Source of the DNA: Verrucomicrobiota bacterium
GTDB lineage: Bacteria > Verrucomicrobiota > Verrucomicrobiia > Chthoniobacterales > UBA10450
Direction: 5' to 3'
DNA: 38,324 bases
Assembly: GCA_003218975.1 (NCBI GenBank)
Contig: QHPD01000006.1
Location: 1-38,324 of the forward strand
The notes below the pieces were generated by a model. It did no database searches, was not told the origin of the DNA, and saw nothing but the letters and a program-made list of their open reading frames with translations. A program made the translations under genes and the position numbers. Of the stretch, positions 16,088 to 24,343 are shown piece by piece (position 1 is the first letter of the stretch; every line of letters begins with the position of its first letter).

Positions 16088-17188
16088 CTAGCAAAGCTTC
16101 ACGAAATATTTTCCCGGCAATTGTTTGACCAGGCGTTTTAGTTCCAACTGCAATAGTGTGGACGAAACGGCTGCGCTCGACAATTTGCTCTTCGCAGCGA
16201 TTTCGTCAATGGGCGTCTCGGTCGCGTCAATCGCGTCATAGACTCGGTGCTCTTCATCGGAGAGCGCCGGCAGTGGCCGCATAGCGGCCTCCGGCGACGG
16301 TTTTGTTTCTGGCAAAAGAATCTGCAGATCGTCCAGGATGTCTGCGGCATCCATAACGAGCTTGGCACCCTGCTGGATCAACCGATTCGATCCCATCGCG
16401 CTCGGCGCGTTAATGTGGCCGGGCACTGCGTAAATCGAACGACCTTGTTCCAGTGCCTGCGCTGCTGTGATGAGCGCGCCGCTATTCAAGCCGGCTTCCA
16501 CGACAAGAATGCCGTGGCTCCACCCTGCAATGATCCGGTTGCGCATCGGAAAAGTTTGTCGATCTGGTTCAATCTCCATCGAAAACTCGGACACGATCGC
16601 GCCATTTCCGCTCCGAATTTTCTCGGCGAGCGCAGCATTCTCCGGCGGATAGAGCCTGGCTAATCCGGCGCCGATTACTGCGATCGTGCGTCCTTTCGCG
16701 GCGAGCGCGCCTTGATGCGCGGCGGTGTCGATGCCGCGGGCAAGTCCGCTGATTACGGTCAATCCCGCGTAAGCCAGTTGATACGCCAGTTTCTTGGCCG
16801 ACTCCATGCCGTAATGTGTGGTGCGCCGCGCGCCGATGACACCGATTGCGTGATGATCGCGCTCCTCCAGCTCGCCCCAAACGTAGAGCACGATAGGCGG
16901 CGCATGGATTTCGCGCAGCGACTTGGGATATGCCGAGGATTCCTGGGTAATCACCGTCACCTCAAATTCGCGAACGCATGCAAGCTCCGCGGGAAGATCG
17001 ACAGTTGATTCCCAGTTGCTGATTTGCTCGGCTACTTCGTTGCCGATTCCTTCGACCTTGCGAAGTTCGCCGCGTCTCGCAGAGAGGATTTGTTGAGGCT
17101 CCTTAAAAACCTCCAGCAATTTACGCAGCCGCACCGGCCCAACCGTGGGCAACATGTTGAGCGCGATGCAGGCTTCGGTCGCGTTCAT
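16088..17188 (-). CDS. dprA: DNA processing protein DprA
   Basis: The 366-residue protein has the full DprA layout. An N-terminal helical/HhH-like region (MLPTVGPVRLRKLLEVF, KVEGIGNEVAEQI) is followed by the Rossmann-type core with GARRTTHYG, VISGLARGIDTAAHQGAL, GAGLARLYPPEN, FPMRNRIIAG and VPGHINAPSAMGSNRLI. It ends in a winged-helix-like domain (ETPIDEIAAKSKLSSAAVSS). DprA binds incoming single-stranded DNA and loads RecA during natural transformation. It is transcribed toward the topoisomerase gene. Two hairpins lie between it and ssb. The assignment is secure; whether the organism is competent is not shown here. Confidence 0.95.
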   Translation of the reverse strand: MNATEACIALNMLPTVGPVRLRKLLEVFKEPQQILSARRGELRKVEGIGNEVAEQISNWESTVDLPAELACVREFEVTVITQESSAYPKSLREIHAPPIVLYVWGELEERDHHAIGVIGARRTTHYGMESAKKLAYQLAYAGLTVISGLARGIDTAAHQGALAAKGRTIAVIGAGLARLYPPENAALAEKIRSGNGAIVSEFSMEIEPDRQTFPMRNRIIAGWSHGILVVEAGLNSGALITAAQALEQGRSIYAVPGHINAPSAMGSNRLIQQGAKLVMDAADILDDLQILLPETKPSPEAAMRPLPALSDEEHRVYDAIDATETPIDEIAAKSKLSSAAVSSTLLQLELKRLVKQLPGKYFVKLC

Positions 17189-17208
17189 TCCAAATTGGGG
17201 AATGGGTA

Positions 17209-17250
17209 GGGGCGATTGCCCCGATCACCCATGGCCGGTTCGGCGAACCG
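17209..17250. terminator. Two adjacent hairpins between ssb and dprA
   Basis: GGGGC-GATT-GCCCC (17209-17222) and CGGTTC-GGC-GAACCG (17236-17250) are perfect inverted repeats in the 72-bp gap between the ssb stop and the dprA start. Neither is followed by a T run on the minus strand, so they may slow or attenuate read-through rather than form a classic rho-independent terminator. Confidence 0.4.
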
Positions 17251-17260
17251 CCACTACCAT

Positions 17261-17704
17261 TCAAAACGGGATCTCATCCTCGTCTGGCTCGGCTGGTGCA
17301 GATGGTTTCGGGGGCCCGGCGGTTTGTCGATCTTCGCCAGCAGCCTCGGCGGCAGCACCGGTCCCGGGCGGACGAGTGCCTAGCAACTGCATGCTCTCGC
17401 CCACAACGCGAAGCCTCGTTCGTTTTTGTCCGGTCTGCTTGTCGTCCCACGTATCCATTTGCAGACGGCCTTCAATGAAAACGGGCCGTCCTTTTTTCAG
17501 GTATTCACCAGCAATCTCAGCGAGGCGCGCCCACAGCACGACATCGACATAAGTGACTTCCTCACGTCTTTCTCCGCTGTCGATCGTGTAAACGCGATTG
17601 ACCGCGATGCCGAGATCGCAGACTGCGCTGCCCTTGGGCGTATAACGCACCTCGGGATCGCGGGTGAGATTTCCGAGCAGAATGACTTTGTTAAAACTGG
17701 CCAT
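17261..17704 (-). CDS. ssb: Single-stranded DNA-binding protein
   Basis: This 147-residue protein starts MASFNKVILLGNLTRDPEVR and has the OB-fold signatures VNRVYT, VDVVLWARLAEIAGEYLKKG and VFIEGRLQMDTWDD. A Pro/Ala-rich linker and the acidic tip DEDEIPF follow; in known SSBs this tip docks replication and repair proteins. It sits 18 bp after rpsF, an order kept in many bacteria, and before dprA, whose product also handles single-stranded DNA. Confidence 0.95.
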   Translation of the reverse strand: MASFNKVILLGNLTRDPEVRYTPKGSAVCDLGIAVNRVYTIDSGERREEVTYVDVVLWARLAEIAGEYLKKGRPVFIEGRLQMDTWDDKQTGQKRTRLRVVGESMQLLGTRPPGTGAAAEAAGEDRQTAGPPKPSAPAEPDEDEIPF

Positions 17705-17722
17705 CTCAGTCTTATAGCGAAA

Positions 17723-18052
17723 TCATTTCGCTTTTGCCAGCTTTTTCGCCGGTTTCTCCTTCTTCTCTGGCAGGCGCTGGTAATTCTGGCGGTACACTTC
17801 CGGATCCAGCTTAAATCTGGCGCGCAGTCTCGCGATAAGTTCAGGATCCGCGTTAAAAATAAAGTTCACATAGTACCCGGCATCGAGCGGGCCAGCCACG
17901 TACGAAAACTGGCGCTTATCCATTTTTTGCACCTGTTCGATCTGAACCCCTTCTTTTTGAAATTCGGATTCCAGTCGATCGATAATTTCCCTGACGGTGT
18001 CCTCTTTGCCCTGTGCGTTTAGCACAAGCAGCGCTTCGTAACGGCGGTTCAT
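17723..18052 (-). CDS. rpsF: 30S ribosomal protein S6
   Basis: This 109-residue protein begins MNRRYEALLVLNAQGKEDTV, has the ferredoxin-like S6 pattern (KRQFSYVAGPLDAGYYVNFI, LIARLRARFKLDPEVYRQ) and ends in a Lys-rich tail. S6 sits on the 30S platform beside S18. The start codon overlaps the pth stop by 4 bp and ssb follows 18 bp later, so the three are probably one transcript. The usual partners rpsR and rplI are not in this block. Confidence 0.95.
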   Translation of the reverse strand: MNRRYEALLVLNAQGKEDTVREIIDRLESEFQKEGVQIEQVQKMDKRQFSYVAGPLDAGYYVNFIFNADPELIARLRARFKLDPEVYRQNYQRLPEKKEKPAKKLAKAK

Positions 18053-18693
18053 GCTTGTTCGGTTTCTTTACCCTGAAGGTCCGGTCGCCGCGGCGATACC
18101 GACTCGTCCCGCCGTACGGCTGGGGAGCTTTCGGGATTGAAAGTGTTCATCGCGGAAAGGAGCCCGTTGTCAATCGCGCATTTCACCGCTTCCACTGCGC
18201 GATCGATTGTCGATCTAACCAAGGGTTTCTCCTCATCGAAAAAGCGGCTCAGTACGTAATCAACCGATTCCTCGTGCGGCGCCTCGCCGATGCCAATGCG
18301 CAAGCGAGGGATCTCCTCGGTCCCGAATTGCATGATAATCGATTCAAGGCCGTTGTGGCCTCCCGATCCGCCCCCCGCGCGCAATCGAAGGCGGCCCAGC
18401 GGCAAGGAAAGGTCATCGAGTACGACCAGAATTTCCTGCGACGCGATCTTGTAAAACTGCGCGATGGCGGAAATAGGATAACCACTCCGATTCATGAAAC
18501 TCATCGGCTTTACCAACTGCACGGCGCCACACTTGGAAGAGAGCGCGTCCCACTTTGTCGATCGTTCCCATATCGATCCAAACTGCGCGGCCAGTTGATC
18601 GACCACCATGAAGCCGATGTTATGACGTGTGACCGCGTACTCGGGTCCAGGATTTCCAAGACCGGCAACTAGCCGAATTGGTTTTTGTTCCAC
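18049..18693 (-). CDS. pth: Peptidyl-tRNA hydrolase
   Basis: The 214-residue product carries the Pth signatures GLGNPGPEYAVTRHNIGFMV (catalytic His24, Asn14), KPMSFMNRSG, LVVLDDLSLPLGRLRLRAGG and GGHNGLESI. The enzyme frees tRNA from peptidyl-tRNA that has dropped off the ribosome. The C-terminal 25 residues extend past the usual family end. It lies between rplY and rpsF, a common order, and overlaps rpsF by 4 bp. Confidence 0.95.
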   Translation of the reverse strand: MEQKPIRLVAGLGNPGPEYAVTRHNIGFMVVDQLAAQFGSIWERSTKWDALSSKCGAVQLVKPMSFMNRSGYPISAIAQFYKIASQEILVVLDDLSLPLGRLRLRAGGGSGGHNGLESIIMQFGTEEIPRLRIGIGEAPHEESVDYVLSRFFDEEKPLVRSTIDRAVEAVKCAIDNGLLSAMNTFNPESSPAVRRDESVSPRRPDLQGKETEQA

Positions 18694-18770
18694 GGTCGCT
18701 CAATCGTAATCCAAAAACTTGTCCTAGGCGAAACGCAGCGGAGTCCAATGGATTGAAAATCGAAAACGGA

Positions 18771-19475
18771 TTATTTTTTTTGTTCCTTCTCTTTTGTAGC
18801 TTTTTCTTTCGCAGCCGGTGCGGGAACTTCGCCCTCTTCCTTTTTCTCGGTGATCACTTCCGGTCCGGCAGCTGCTGCTTCCGCTTCCACGACAGCCGGT
18901 TCTTCTTCAACTACGGGCGCGAGCAACGAAAATGCCGTAAGATCGGGCTGCACCCTTGGCGTTACTCCGGGTGGGAATTGAATATCGCGAACATGAATGG
19001 AATCCCCAATGTTCAGCTGCGAGACATCCACCGTGATCCGATCCGGCAAATCGCGCGGTAAGCATTCAATCGCGAGCGTGCGTAAGCTTTGCTCCAGCAA
19101 TCCGCCAAAAGTCTTAACGCCGACGGCGGTACCAGTCGGTTCGAGGGGAACTTCAGCTTGAATCATCTCGTCCATGGAGATGGCGTGAAAATCCAGATGA
19201 CGAATGGCGCCACCGACAGGCGAATGTTGTACTTCCTGCACGAGCGCGGTGCGACTCGAATCCTCGCCGGCTATCTCGAGTTCAACCAAAACGTTTTCTC
19301 CTGAAGCGTGGCTCATCATGGCATTGATATCGCTCGCGGCGACTTGCAATGGCTGCGGTTTATCGTTGCCCCCGTAGATGATCGCAGGAATCAGTCCGCG
19401 CGCTCGGAGTTTGCGCACGGCAGAGCGTCCCAAATTCGTCCGGGGTTCTGCTTTGAGCTTAACTTGTTTTGCCAT
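18771..19475 (-). CDS. rplY: 50S ribosomal protein L25 (general stress protein Ctc type)
   Basis: The 234-residue protein has the L25 5S-rRNA-binding domain (TNLGRSAVRKLRARGLIPAI, YGG) in about residues 1-95 and the longer TL5/Ctc C-terminal domain (RTLAIECLPRDLPDRITVDV, GDSIHVRDI) to about 190. A low-complexity Ala/Glu/Lys tail follows. It overlaps the end of prs by 17 bp, so translation may be coupled. The prs-rplY-pth order is widely conserved. Confidence 0.95.
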   Translation of the reverse strand: MAKQVKLKAEPRTNLGRSAVRKLRARGLIPAIIYGGNDKPQPLQVAASDINAMMSHASGENVLVELEIAGEDSSRTALVQEVQHSPVGGAIRHLDFHAISMDEMIQAEVPLEPTGTAVGVKTFGGLLEQSLRTLAIECLPRDLPDRITVDVSQLNIGDSIHVRDIQFPPGVTPRVQPDLTAFSLLAPVVEEEPAVVEAEAAAAGPEVITEKKEEGEVPAPAAKEKATKEKEQKK

Positions 19476-20433
19476 CTGTTTCGTTCTCGATGTTGAACAG
19501 CGACGACACCGATTCGTCGTTATGTATCCGTTTAATGCTTTCCCCGAGAAGCTCAGAGACGCAGAGCACCGTGGTTTTAAATCCTTCCACGGTGCGCACC
19601 GGAGTGCTGTTAGTCGTTACTAATTCCGCGATTTTCGATTTTTGCAAACGTGGGATCGCGACATCTACCAGGACGGCATGCGAAACTCCTGCGTAAATTC
19701 TCTGTGCGCCGCGTTTTTTCAGAAGCTCAGCAGCTGAAGTCAACGTGCCCGCTGTTTCAGTGAGGTCATCGACCAAAAGCACATCGCGGCCTTCCACTTC
19801 ACCAATGAGATACAACGCCTCGGTCTCGGTGGCGCTGCGACGCTCCTTTGCCACGATTGCCAGATTCGCATGCAACGCTCCTGCGTATGCCGAAGCCATT
19901 TTGAGCCCGCCCAAATCTGGCGAAACCACGGTCGTCTTCCCCTTGAGCTGTCGCCGCAGATATTTAATCAATACCGGCAACGAATAGAGGTGATCCACCG
20001 GGATATCGAAGAACCCCTGCACCTGTTGCGCGTGCAGGTCCATGGTGAGCACACGGCTCACCCCGGCTGCATGCAGCAAATTGGCCACCAACTTGGCAGT
20101 AATCGGGACGCGCGGCTGATCCTTGCGATCCTGGCGCGCGTATCCGAAAAATGGAATCACCGCCGTTATCCGATCCGCGCTGGCGCGGCGCGCCGCGTCC
20201 ACCATAATGAGCAACTCCATCAAATGCTGATTGGTCGGCGGACAGGTCGGCTGAATAATGAACACATCGTGCCCCCGAATGTTTTCCTCAATCTTTACGT
20301 ACGTCTCGCCATCGGGAAACGAGCTGATCGTCGCCTGACCGAGCGGCACACCGACGTATTTGCAAATGCGCTCGGCCAAGTCGCGGTTGGCAGAGCCGCT
20401 GAAGATTTTCAATTCTGGCTGGAGCGCGAACAT
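19459..20433 (-). CDS. prs: Ribose-phosphate pyrophosphokinase (PRPP synthetase)
   Basis: This 324-residue class I PRPP synthetase makes phosphoribosyl pyrophosphate from ribose-5-phosphate and ATP for nucleotide, His and Trp synthesis. Visible motifs are FSGSANRDLAERICKYVGVP, FPDGETYVKIEENIRG, FFGYARQDRKDQPR, a Lys/Arg flexible loop (VAKERRSATETEA) and the PRPP-binding loop VLLVDDLTETAGTL. In the last, LTETAGT replaces the usual MIDTAGT-like form. It is first in the minus-strand block and diverges from the desaturase gene across about 100 bp. Confidence 0.95.
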   Translation of the reverse strand: MFALQPELKIFSGSANRDLAERICKYVGVPLGQATISSFPDGETYVKIEENIRGHDVFIIQPTCPPTNQHLMELLIMVDAARRASADRITAVIPFFGYARQDRKDQPRVPITAKLVANLLHAAGVSRVLTMDLHAQQVQGFFDIPVDHLYSLPVLIKYLRRQLKGKTTVVSPDLGGLKMASAYAGALHANLAIVAKERRSATETEALYLIGEVEGRDVLLVDDLTETAGTLTSAAELLKKRGAQRIYAGVSHAVLVDVAIPRLQKSKIAELVTTNSTPVRTVEGFKTTVLCVSELLGESIKRIHNDESVSSLFNIENETDGKTS

Positions 20434-20533
20434 GGAGCGGTTAACTTAGGCGCGCGGGAATGGCGTTGGCAATCTTCAAAACTTGCCAGGCGTGATTTCT
20501 TTAGCGAATAGTTTCTATTCGAGGTTGTCCCCG

Positions 20534-21505
20534 ATGAATGCTGACGCGATTCGAATAGAACGCCCAACAACAAACTCAAAGCTCTTCGCGCATACGCGCT
20601 GGGACGCTGTTCCGGCCGCGGCGGGCCTTTTTCATCTCGCTTATTTCCTGGGCCTCTTCTTCCTTTACCCGCATGCGCCGCTGTGGGTGATGTTGATTCT
20701 CGGATTCACTTACTCACTAATGGTCAACGCGAGCATCAATGGGGTAGGACACAATTTCATTCACAATCCATTTTTCCGATCGCAATTGCTCAATCGCCTC
20801 TTTGGAATCACGCAATCGATCGCATGCTGCTTCTCCCAGACGATCTACGATGCGGTCCATATGCAGCATCACAAAGGAAACTCGGATCGTCAGGATGAAA
20901 ACGGCGACACGATTGATTGGTTGTCGATCTATAGGCACAGCCATGACGGCGAAGCGGAGAATCCTTGGAGCTACGTGTTCCTGAGTTTCTTTCGCGACGA
21001 TGTCGGCGCCATTCGCAAAGAACTGCGCAAGCGCAATAACGGCGATCTCTTCTGGGGCAACGTGGAATTGGCCGCATTCGCAACGGCGCTTTTGGTGATG
21101 GCGATCATCGTCCCGACGAATCCGGTTCATTTCATCAACTGGAAGTTCATGCTCTTTTTCCTGCCGTTCTGGTATCTGGGACATTGTTTCAGTTATTTGA
21201 ACGGCTACTACCGTCATTACGGCGCGAACCCTGACAAGCCGATTGCGTGGGGTGTGAGCAGCTACGGAAAAATCTATAACTGGCTTTTCTTTTACAACGG
21301 CTATCACGCCGAACACCATTTCCGGCCGAAGGTGCACTGGACGAAGATGGAAAAGTTTCGCCGAAACATTGTCGATTTGCAGAAGCAGGAAGGCGTCCGC
21401 ACCATCAAACGTGCGCACATGCTCGGGTTCCTCGACCCCGATTTGCCGAAACGCGGAGAACGCAGCACGCGCGTGGAAGGCGCTGAGCCATCGATTTCCG
21501 GGTAG
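20534..21505 (+). CDS. Membrane fatty acid desaturase family protein
   Basis: The ATG at 20534 (MNADAIRIERPTTNSKLF) is preferred to the 17-codon longer frame, which lacks protein-like sequence. The 323-residue product has three histidine clusters typical of di-iron membrane desaturases/hydroxylases: HNFIH (73-77), HMQHH (109-113) and HAEHH near residue 270. Hydrophobic segments (AAGLFHLAYFLGLFFLYP, WVMLILGFTYSLMV, AFATALLVMAIIV, FMLFFLPFWYLG) place the active site at the membrane face. Family members insert double bonds or hydroxyl groups into lipid acyl chains or carotenoids; the substrate cannot be told here. It stands alone between prs and the small UVR-like gene. Confidence 0.85.
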   Translation: MNADAIRIERPTTNSKLFAHTRWDAVPAAAGLFHLAYFLGLFFLYPHAPLWVMLILGFTYSLMVNASINGVGHNFIHNPFFRSQLLNRLFGITQSIACCFSQTIYDAVHMQHHKGNSDRQDENGDTIDWLSIYRHSHDGEAENPWSYVFLSFFRDDVGAIRKELRKRNNGDLFWGNVELAAFATALLVMAIIVPTNPVHFINWKFMLFFLPFWYLGHCFSYLNGYYRHYGANPDKPIAWGVSSYGKIYNWLFFYNGYHAEHHFRPKVHWTKMEKFRRNIVDLQKQEGVRTIKRAHMLGFLDPDLPKRGERSTRVEGAEPSISG

Positions 21506-21525
21506 CGCACGCCTCTGGCGTGTTG

Positions 21526-21641
21526 GTTTCGGCGTCGCGCCGAAACAGGCTTTTCGTTGGAGGCTCCGCAGCGCGTGGGGAGAAAGCAGAGGGAAAGTTC
21601 GCGATGGCGAGGGCGCCATCGCCAGCACGCGAGACGCGTGC
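21526..21641. repeat. Cluster of three palindromic hairpins (REP/BIME-like)
   Basis: Three perfect inverted repeats lie between the convergent desaturase and UVR-like genes: GTTTCGGCG/CGCCGAAAC with 3-nt loop (21526-21546), GATGGCG/CGCCATC with 4-nt loop (21603-21620) and GCACGCG/CGCGTGC with 3-nt loop (21625-21641). They are GC-rich, unlinked to T runs and spaced like REP/BIME elements. A second pair of similar style lies at 22821-22862. Confidence 0.55.
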
Positions 21642-21642
21642 G

Positions 21643-21927
21643 CTACCCAGCAAAACTTCCGCGCAGCTTTTCCTTCCTGGTTTCGCAATCTTCCTGCAAT
21701 CGGCGGATTTCCGACGCAAGCTGCTTTTCCAGTGATTCGGCTTCTTCAAAATTTCCGACGACTTGCGCCTTGCGAATCTGATCTTTCAGGAAAAGCTCTT
21801 TCTCGGCGATCTTCGCCCGATACACGGAATCCACCTCCGCGATTTCTTTCTTCTGGTCTTCAGTGAGCGAGAGCGAGGGCGACGTTTTCTCGAGCCGTTC
21901 CATCGCCAGTTCGTAAGCCGATTTCAT
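21643..21927 (-). CDS. Small UVR-motif-like coiled-coil protein
   Basis: This 94-residue protein is rich in Glu and Lys and is probably all helical. LKDQIRKAQVVGNFEEAESL, followed by EKQLASEIRRLQ, resembles the UvrB/UvrC (UVR) motif, where L...m..A....fE.Aa.lRd..  forms a helical hairpin that binds partner proteins. N-terminal helix: AYELAMERLEKTSPSLSLTE. No enzyme domain is present. It is convergent with the desaturase gene and its stop lies beside a hairpin cluster. The role is unknown; it may be a partner-binding adaptor. Confidence 0.7.
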   Translation of the reverse strand: MKSAYELAMERLEKTSPSLSLTEDQKKEIAEVDSVYRAKIAEKELFLKDQIRKAQVVGNFEEAESLEKQLASEIRRLQEDCETRKEKLRGSFAG

Positions 21928-21984
21928 TGTCGATCTTGCTCCTAAACCAATCGATGCATTGCACGTCGGAAATCAATTCTTAAA

Positions 21985-22788
21985 TTGTTTTCAGTGCATC
22001 CACCAATTCAACTGCTCAGCATCGATTTTGACGGCACGCTAGTTTCACGAGCCAGCGAACCCGTCCTCGATACGCAGTGCATGGAATTAATCCGGGAATT
22101 GCAAGAAACCGGCGCGATTTGGGCGATCAACACCGGTCGTTCCGTTGATCTCCTCGAATCCGGGCTCGCCGATTTCGCCTTCCCGATCCGTCCGGATTTT
22201 ATTCTCACGACTGAACGCGACGTTTTTCGTCCAGGGCGAAATGGAGACATATGGGAACCGTTCGGCGATTGGAACGAGCGCTGCGCGCGCGATCATGCCG
22301 AGTTGTTTTCTTCCGCCCACTCGGTCATTGCTGAAGTCGTTGATTTCTTAATCCAAAAAACCGAAGCGCGTCTTATTTACAATTCCGAAGGTCTCGAAGG
22401 CCTCGTTGCGCAGAGCGACGAAGAAATGGAGCGCATCACCGAATTTATCGAGCAAACGCGGGCCGAACACCCCAAGTTGGATTACCAGCGGAACACAGTT
22501 TATCTGCGTTTTTGCCACACTGATTACCATAAAGGCGCGGCGCTGGCCGAGCTGGCGCGTCTGTTGGAAGTCCCGCGCGACAACATTTTCGCGTCGGGCG
22601 ACCATCACAACGACATCTCGATGTTGGATGGAAGAGTTGCTGGTATGCCGTCATGCCCAGCGAATGCAATCCCTGAAGTGCAAGATGCCGTGCGCAACGC
22701 CGGCGGTTACGTCGCGCGGAAAGACTACGGTGCCGGTGTTCACGAAGCGCTGCTGCATTTCACGAACGGAAAATCGTTGACGGTGTAG
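21985..22788 (+). CDS. HAD-superfamily (Cof-like) phosphatase
   Basis: The product is 267 residues from the TTG at 21985; a GTG at 21994 is an equally possible start. HAD motif I is SIDFDGTLVS (nucleophile Asp and acid Asp in DFDGT), motif II is NTGRS, and the C-terminal motif is FASGDHHNDISML (Mg-binding Asp pair). A C2-type cap lies between, as in Cof/sucrose-phosphatase-type enzymes that dephosphorylate small sugars or cofactors. The substrate cannot be predicted. It stands alone on this strand between two hairpin groups. Confidence 0.85.
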   Translation: MFSVHPPIQLLSIDFDGTLVSRASEPVLDTQCMELIRELQETGAIWAINTGRSVDLLESGLADFAFPIRPDFILTTERDVFRPGRNGDIWEPFGDWNERCARDHAELFSSAHSVIAEVVDFLIQKTEARLIYNSEGLEGLVAQSDEEMERITEFIEQTRAEHPKLDYQRNTVYLRFCHTDYHKGAALAELARLLEVPRDNIFASGDHHNDISMLDGRVAGMPSCPANAIPEVQDAVRNAGGYVARKDYGAGVHEALLHFTNGKSLTV

Positions 22789-22820
22789 CCACGGCGCTCC
22801 GTCGCCGGGTCTTCAACACG

Positions 22821-22862
22821 CGCCTCGGCAGAGCGAGGCGGTTACAACGCAGAATCTCTGCG
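22821..22862. terminator. Paired hairpins between convergent genes
   Basis: CGCCTCG/CGAGGCG (22821-22840, 6-nt loop) and CGCAGA/TCTGCG (22848-22862, 3-nt loop) lie between the HAD gene stop (22788) and the end of the minus-strand lipoprotein gene (22878). They could stop transcription from both sides or be REP-like. No T run is present. Confidence 0.4.
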
Positions 22863-22877
22863 TAGCACGGGGCGAAA

Positions 22878-23075
22878 TCACCAGTGGACGCTTCCGCTGG
22901 ATCCGGGAGGGCCTGGCGTAAAGGCGCCCTCGTCGGGAATTTTTTCACCGGGAACCCTTGCAGCCGATTGCGAGCCCGATTGCTCGCTGATCTCTTCATC
23001 GCGCGAAACACAAGCCGAGATGAGGAATGCAATTGCCAGAAACAAGACCGCTGGAAGTGCAAAACGTTTGGTCAC
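22878..23075 (-). CDS. Small lipoprotein, unknown role
   Basis: From the GTG at 23075 the product is 65 residues: VTKRFALPAVLFLAIAFLIS, then the lipobox Cys in LISAC, then a polar, Ser/Gly/Pro-rich tail ending GPPGSSGSVHW. The lipoprotein signal is convincing. A GGAGG lies about 14 nt before the GTG, farther than usual. A longer frame to 23165 exists but would overlap rlmN and bury the signal. It is divergent from rlmN (starts about 60 bp apart) and convergent with the HAD gene. Function unknown. Confidence 0.55.
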   Translation of the reverse strand: MTKRFALPAVLFLAIAFLISACVSRDEEISEQSGSQSAARVPGEKIPDEGAFTPGPPGSSGSVHW

Positions 23076-23136
23076 AGCCAGCGAACGTAACCTCCGGCCT
23101 GGTTGATGCAAGCGCTGGCGTCCGGTAAGCTTCGCC

Positions 23137-24219
23137 GTGACGGCCGCTGCGAAGATCGACATCAAATCCCTCCTCTTTCCCGAGCTTCAAGAAAAGCTTC
23201 AGGAACCGGCCGAGCCCTCTTATCGCGCCGGGCAAATCATGGACTGGCTTTACAAAAAGCGCGCCGGCGCATTTGAGCAGATGACCGATCTGCCGCAGTC
23301 ACTGCGAGCGCGGCTCGCTGAGAAATTTTCGATCGGCAAGATCGACATTGTGCGCGTTCTTGGATCTCGCGACACGACCCGGAAGTTTCTGTTTTGTTTG
23401 AGCGATGGGAACTTGATCGAGTCGGTCCTGATTCCCGCGTCGTCTGCGCTCTACGGAGAAAAATCGGATCGCCGGACGGTTTGTATTTCGACGCAAGTAG
23501 GTTGCGCCTACGGTTGCAAATTTTGCGCCAGCGGTTTGGAAGGATTTTCTCGCAATCTGCGCGCGAACGAAATTGTCGACCAAATCATCGCCGTTGAGCG
23601 CGCGAGCGGAGAGAAGATCGACAACCTCGTTTTCATGGGAATGGGCGAACCGCTCGCGAACTTCGACCACGTGATGCGCGCGATTCGAATCATCAACGCA
23701 CCGTGGGGTCTCGGCATCGGCGCGCGGCACATCACCGTCTCAACCAGTGGCCTCGTCCCGCAAATTAAGAAGCTTGCCAACGAGCCCCTGCATATTCGTC
23801 TGGCGATTTCGTTGCACGGCGCGACGGACGCAGTGCGCAGCCAAATCATGCCGATCAATCGCCGTTACAACATCGAGACATTGCTATCAGCTTGCGATTA
23901 CTACGTCGCGCGCAAAAAACAGCGGCTCACCTTCGAGTATATCTTAATCGCTGGTGTAAACGACGCTGACGAGCAAGCGCGCCTTCTTTCTCGCCACGCC
24001 CGGCGGCTGTCAGCAAAAGTTAATTTGATTCCGTACAACAGGATCGAAGGCTTGTCGTGGTTGCGACCTTCGCAGAATCAACAGGAGAGGTTCTTGTCGA
24101 TCTTACGGGCGCACGGAATTTCGGCCACGTTGCGTCGCGAGAAAGGTGGTGATATTGACGCGGCCTGCGGGCAATTGCGGTTGCAAACTAAGCGCAAATT
24201 CTGTAGCGGCGCTCTGTGA
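23137..24219 (+). CDS. rlmN: Dual-specificity rRNA/tRNA adenine-C2 methyltransferase RlmN
   Basis: The 360-residue radical-SAM enzyme (GTG start) methylates C2 of A2503 in 23S rRNA and, in known cases, A37 of tRNAs. The iron-sulfur cysteines are Cys123, Cys127 and Cys130 in VGCAYGCKFCASG. Other family blocks are LIPASSALYGEK, NLVFMGMGEPLANFDHV, ITVSTSGLVPQI, LAISLHGATDAVRSQIMPIN and, near the end, DIDAACGQL with the cysteine that carries the methyl group. A 9-bp hairpin lies 77 bp after the stop. The assignment is firm. Confidence 0.95.
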   Translation: MTAAAKIDIKSLLFPELQEKLQEPAEPSYRAGQIMDWLYKKRAGAFEQMTDLPQSLRARLAEKFSIGKIDIVRVLGSRDTTRKFLFCLSDGNLIESVLIPASSALYGEKSDRRTVCISTQVGCAYGCKFCASGLEGFSRNLRANEIVDQIIAVERASGEKIDNLVFMGMGEPLANFDHVMRAIRIINAPWGLGIGARHITVSTSGLVPQIKKLANEPLHIRLAISLHGATDAVRSQIMPINRRYNIETLLSACDYYVARKKQRLTFEYILIAGVNDADEQARLLSRHARRLSAKVNLIPYNRIEGLSWLRPSQNQQERFLSILRAHGISATLRREKGGDIDAACGQLRLQTKRKFCSGAL

Positions 24220-24295
24220 GCGACGAAATTATTGTGGCGCAACTTTGTAATTTGCGCAGGTAACATCGCAAGTTCCAAACCTGTGCCACATCTGA

Positions 24296-24317
24296 GCGCG
24301 CAAAACGCTTTGCGCGC
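24296..24317. terminator. Strong hairpin after rlmN
   Basis: GCGCGCAAA/TTTGCGCGC with a 4-nt loop lies 77 bp after the rlmN stop and 27 bp before the next start. The stem is strong but is followed by GAGAAC rather than Ts, so it is a terminator candidate only in a broad sense; it could also be a 5'-leader structure of the next gene. Confidence 0.4.
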
Positions 24318-24343
24318 GAGAACAAAGTAACGTTTAGTCGAGT

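Noticed and set aside
20717-21688. 323-codon minus-strand frame opposite the desaturase
   Set aside because: It overlaps a gene with three intact histidine boxes and reads through a hairpin cluster; it is a shadow frame.
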